Shown here: positions 63,656-64,000 of the stretch, piece by piece
How positions within the stretch are numbered: the stretch's first letter is position 1
Layout: the number at the start of each line of letters is the position of its first letter
Source of the DNA: Adiantum capillus-veneris
Taxonomy: Eukaryota > Streptophyta > Polypodiopsida > Polypodiales > Pteridaceae
Reading direction: 5' to 3'
Length of the DNA stretch: 64,000 nucleotides
Assembly: GCA_014529385.2 (NCBI GenBank)
Contig: CM043942.1
Span: 1,652,501-1,716,500, forward strand
Program-made: the position numbers and the translations under genes
Notes under the pieces: model-generated
Told to the model about the DNA's origin: nothing
Databases searched by the model: none
Seen by the model: the letters and a program-made list of their open reading frames with translations, nothing else

Positions 63656-64000
63656 CTTAGGATTTGCGCATCAGAGTCTGAGTATGTGATAATCCTGGAG
63701 CAAGCTCATGGAGGAGTGGGTGGAGGCCATTTCTCAGGTGATAAGACAGCAAAACTTGTCTTAGCCGCAGGAATATGGTGGCCAACATTACATATGGACG
63801 CTGAGGAATACGTTAAACGGTGTGATGACTGTCAGCGGACCAAAGTACCACTTAAAAGAGATGATATGCTGCTTAGACCAATGATGGGGGCAAGAGCTTT
63901 TGCAAAATGGGGGATTGATTATGTCGGACCCATTTCACCTCCTGCACATAAGACTCATGCACAATACATCATTGTGGCTACAGACTATCTAACAAAGTGG
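63656..64000 (+). CDS. gypsy-3 integrase, second zinc-finger module and core start (cut by window end)
   Basis: The same frame after TAG reads LRICASESEYVIILEQAH, GVGGGHFSGDKTAKLVLAAG, IWWPTLHMDAEEYVKRCDDC, then the core start KWGIDYVGPISPPAH with the first catalytic Asp and YIIVATDYLTKW at the window edge. The zinc finger is canonical HHCC and is the second in a row in this protein. Confidence 0.9.

Larger units (their letters stand above)
54589..64000 (+). mobile_element. gypsy-3: Ty3/gypsy element, runs off the window
   Basis: 5' LTR (54589-56186), PBS (56189), gag, protease, RT, RNase H and integrase up to the window end. It is closely related to gypsy-1 by RT, protease and spacer wording. 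Frame changes near 57700 and 58600 and stops at 57241, 61454 and 63653 interrupt an otherwise long Gag-Pol frame. The 3' LTR and post-integrase tail lie outside the window. Confidence 0.92.

Noticed and set aside
1-64000. tRNA or rRNA genes
   Set aside because: No cloverleaf with conserved T-loop and no rRNA core sequence was noticed; only PBS sequences complementary to tRNA ends were seen.

Overview
The window looks like heterochromatic, transposon-packed nuclear DNA of a land plant. My best guess is a fern (Adiantum-like). The reasons are a nuclear fragment that reads like fern-type plastid ycf2, very abundant (CT)n/(CA)n microsatellites, and several Ty3/gypsy families without chromodomains. 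This lineage call is inference. I found no convincing host gene, rRNA, tRNA or CRISPR array. Almost everything I can name is a transposable element or its wreckage.

Layout. 0-10 kb: minus-strand LINE remains (about 90-1470) containing a 75-bp tandem array; an LTR at 6551-7361 (minus) with a primer-binding site on one side and a polypurine tract on the other; a ycf2 fragment at 8362-8838. 10-28 kb: an isolated LTR (10282-11026), then gypsy-1, an old minus-strand Ty3 element whose pol half (12.4-16.3 kb) and gag-protease half (25.7-27.8 kb) are split by a 9.4-kb CACTA (En/Spm) DNA transposon at 16318-25732 with a perfect GAT target duplication. The CACTA element carries a TNP2-type transposase gene (18125-21646, minus), a solo LTR with its own GCACC duplication (17008-17782), and a dead LINE reverse transcriptase (22755-24800). 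A second, truncated CACTA copy at 27935-28804 lacks the LINE and serves as its empty site.

28-34 kb: an LTR edge at 29899, degenerate repeats, a gypsy integrase scrap (31940-32460), compound microsatellites and an LTR end (to 34017). 34-49 kb: a decayed Ty1/copia element (34018-34877 plus 48351-48617) interrupted by gypsy-2, a 13.5-kb element at 34878-48350 with about 97% identical 554/555-bp LTRs, PBS, PPT, one long Gag-Pol frame broken only by a gag frameshift and a few C-to-T type stops, and an intact extra ORF in the env position (46003-46425). 49-54 kb: gag/protease remains of a fourth gypsy element (minus), a short copia LTR with PBS (51982-52178) and tandem repeats. 54.6 kb to the end: gypsy-3, with a 1598-bp 5' LTR, a chimeric gag, protease, RT-RNase H and an integrase that runs off the window.

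How the parts relate. Gypsy-1 and gypsy-3 are close relatives and gypsy-2 is a cousin. The most unusual biology is in their polyproteins: a second retropepsin-like domain (intact Asp-Thr-Gly) and Trp-Val-Pro-Lys repeats downstream of the integrase in gypsy-2, partly conserved in gypsy-1; a duplicated integrase zinc-finger module in gypsy-3; and an acidic/basic spacer between protease and RT. The nesting gives a clear relative chronology: gypsy-1 before CACTA before solo LTR and LINE, and copia before gypsy-2.
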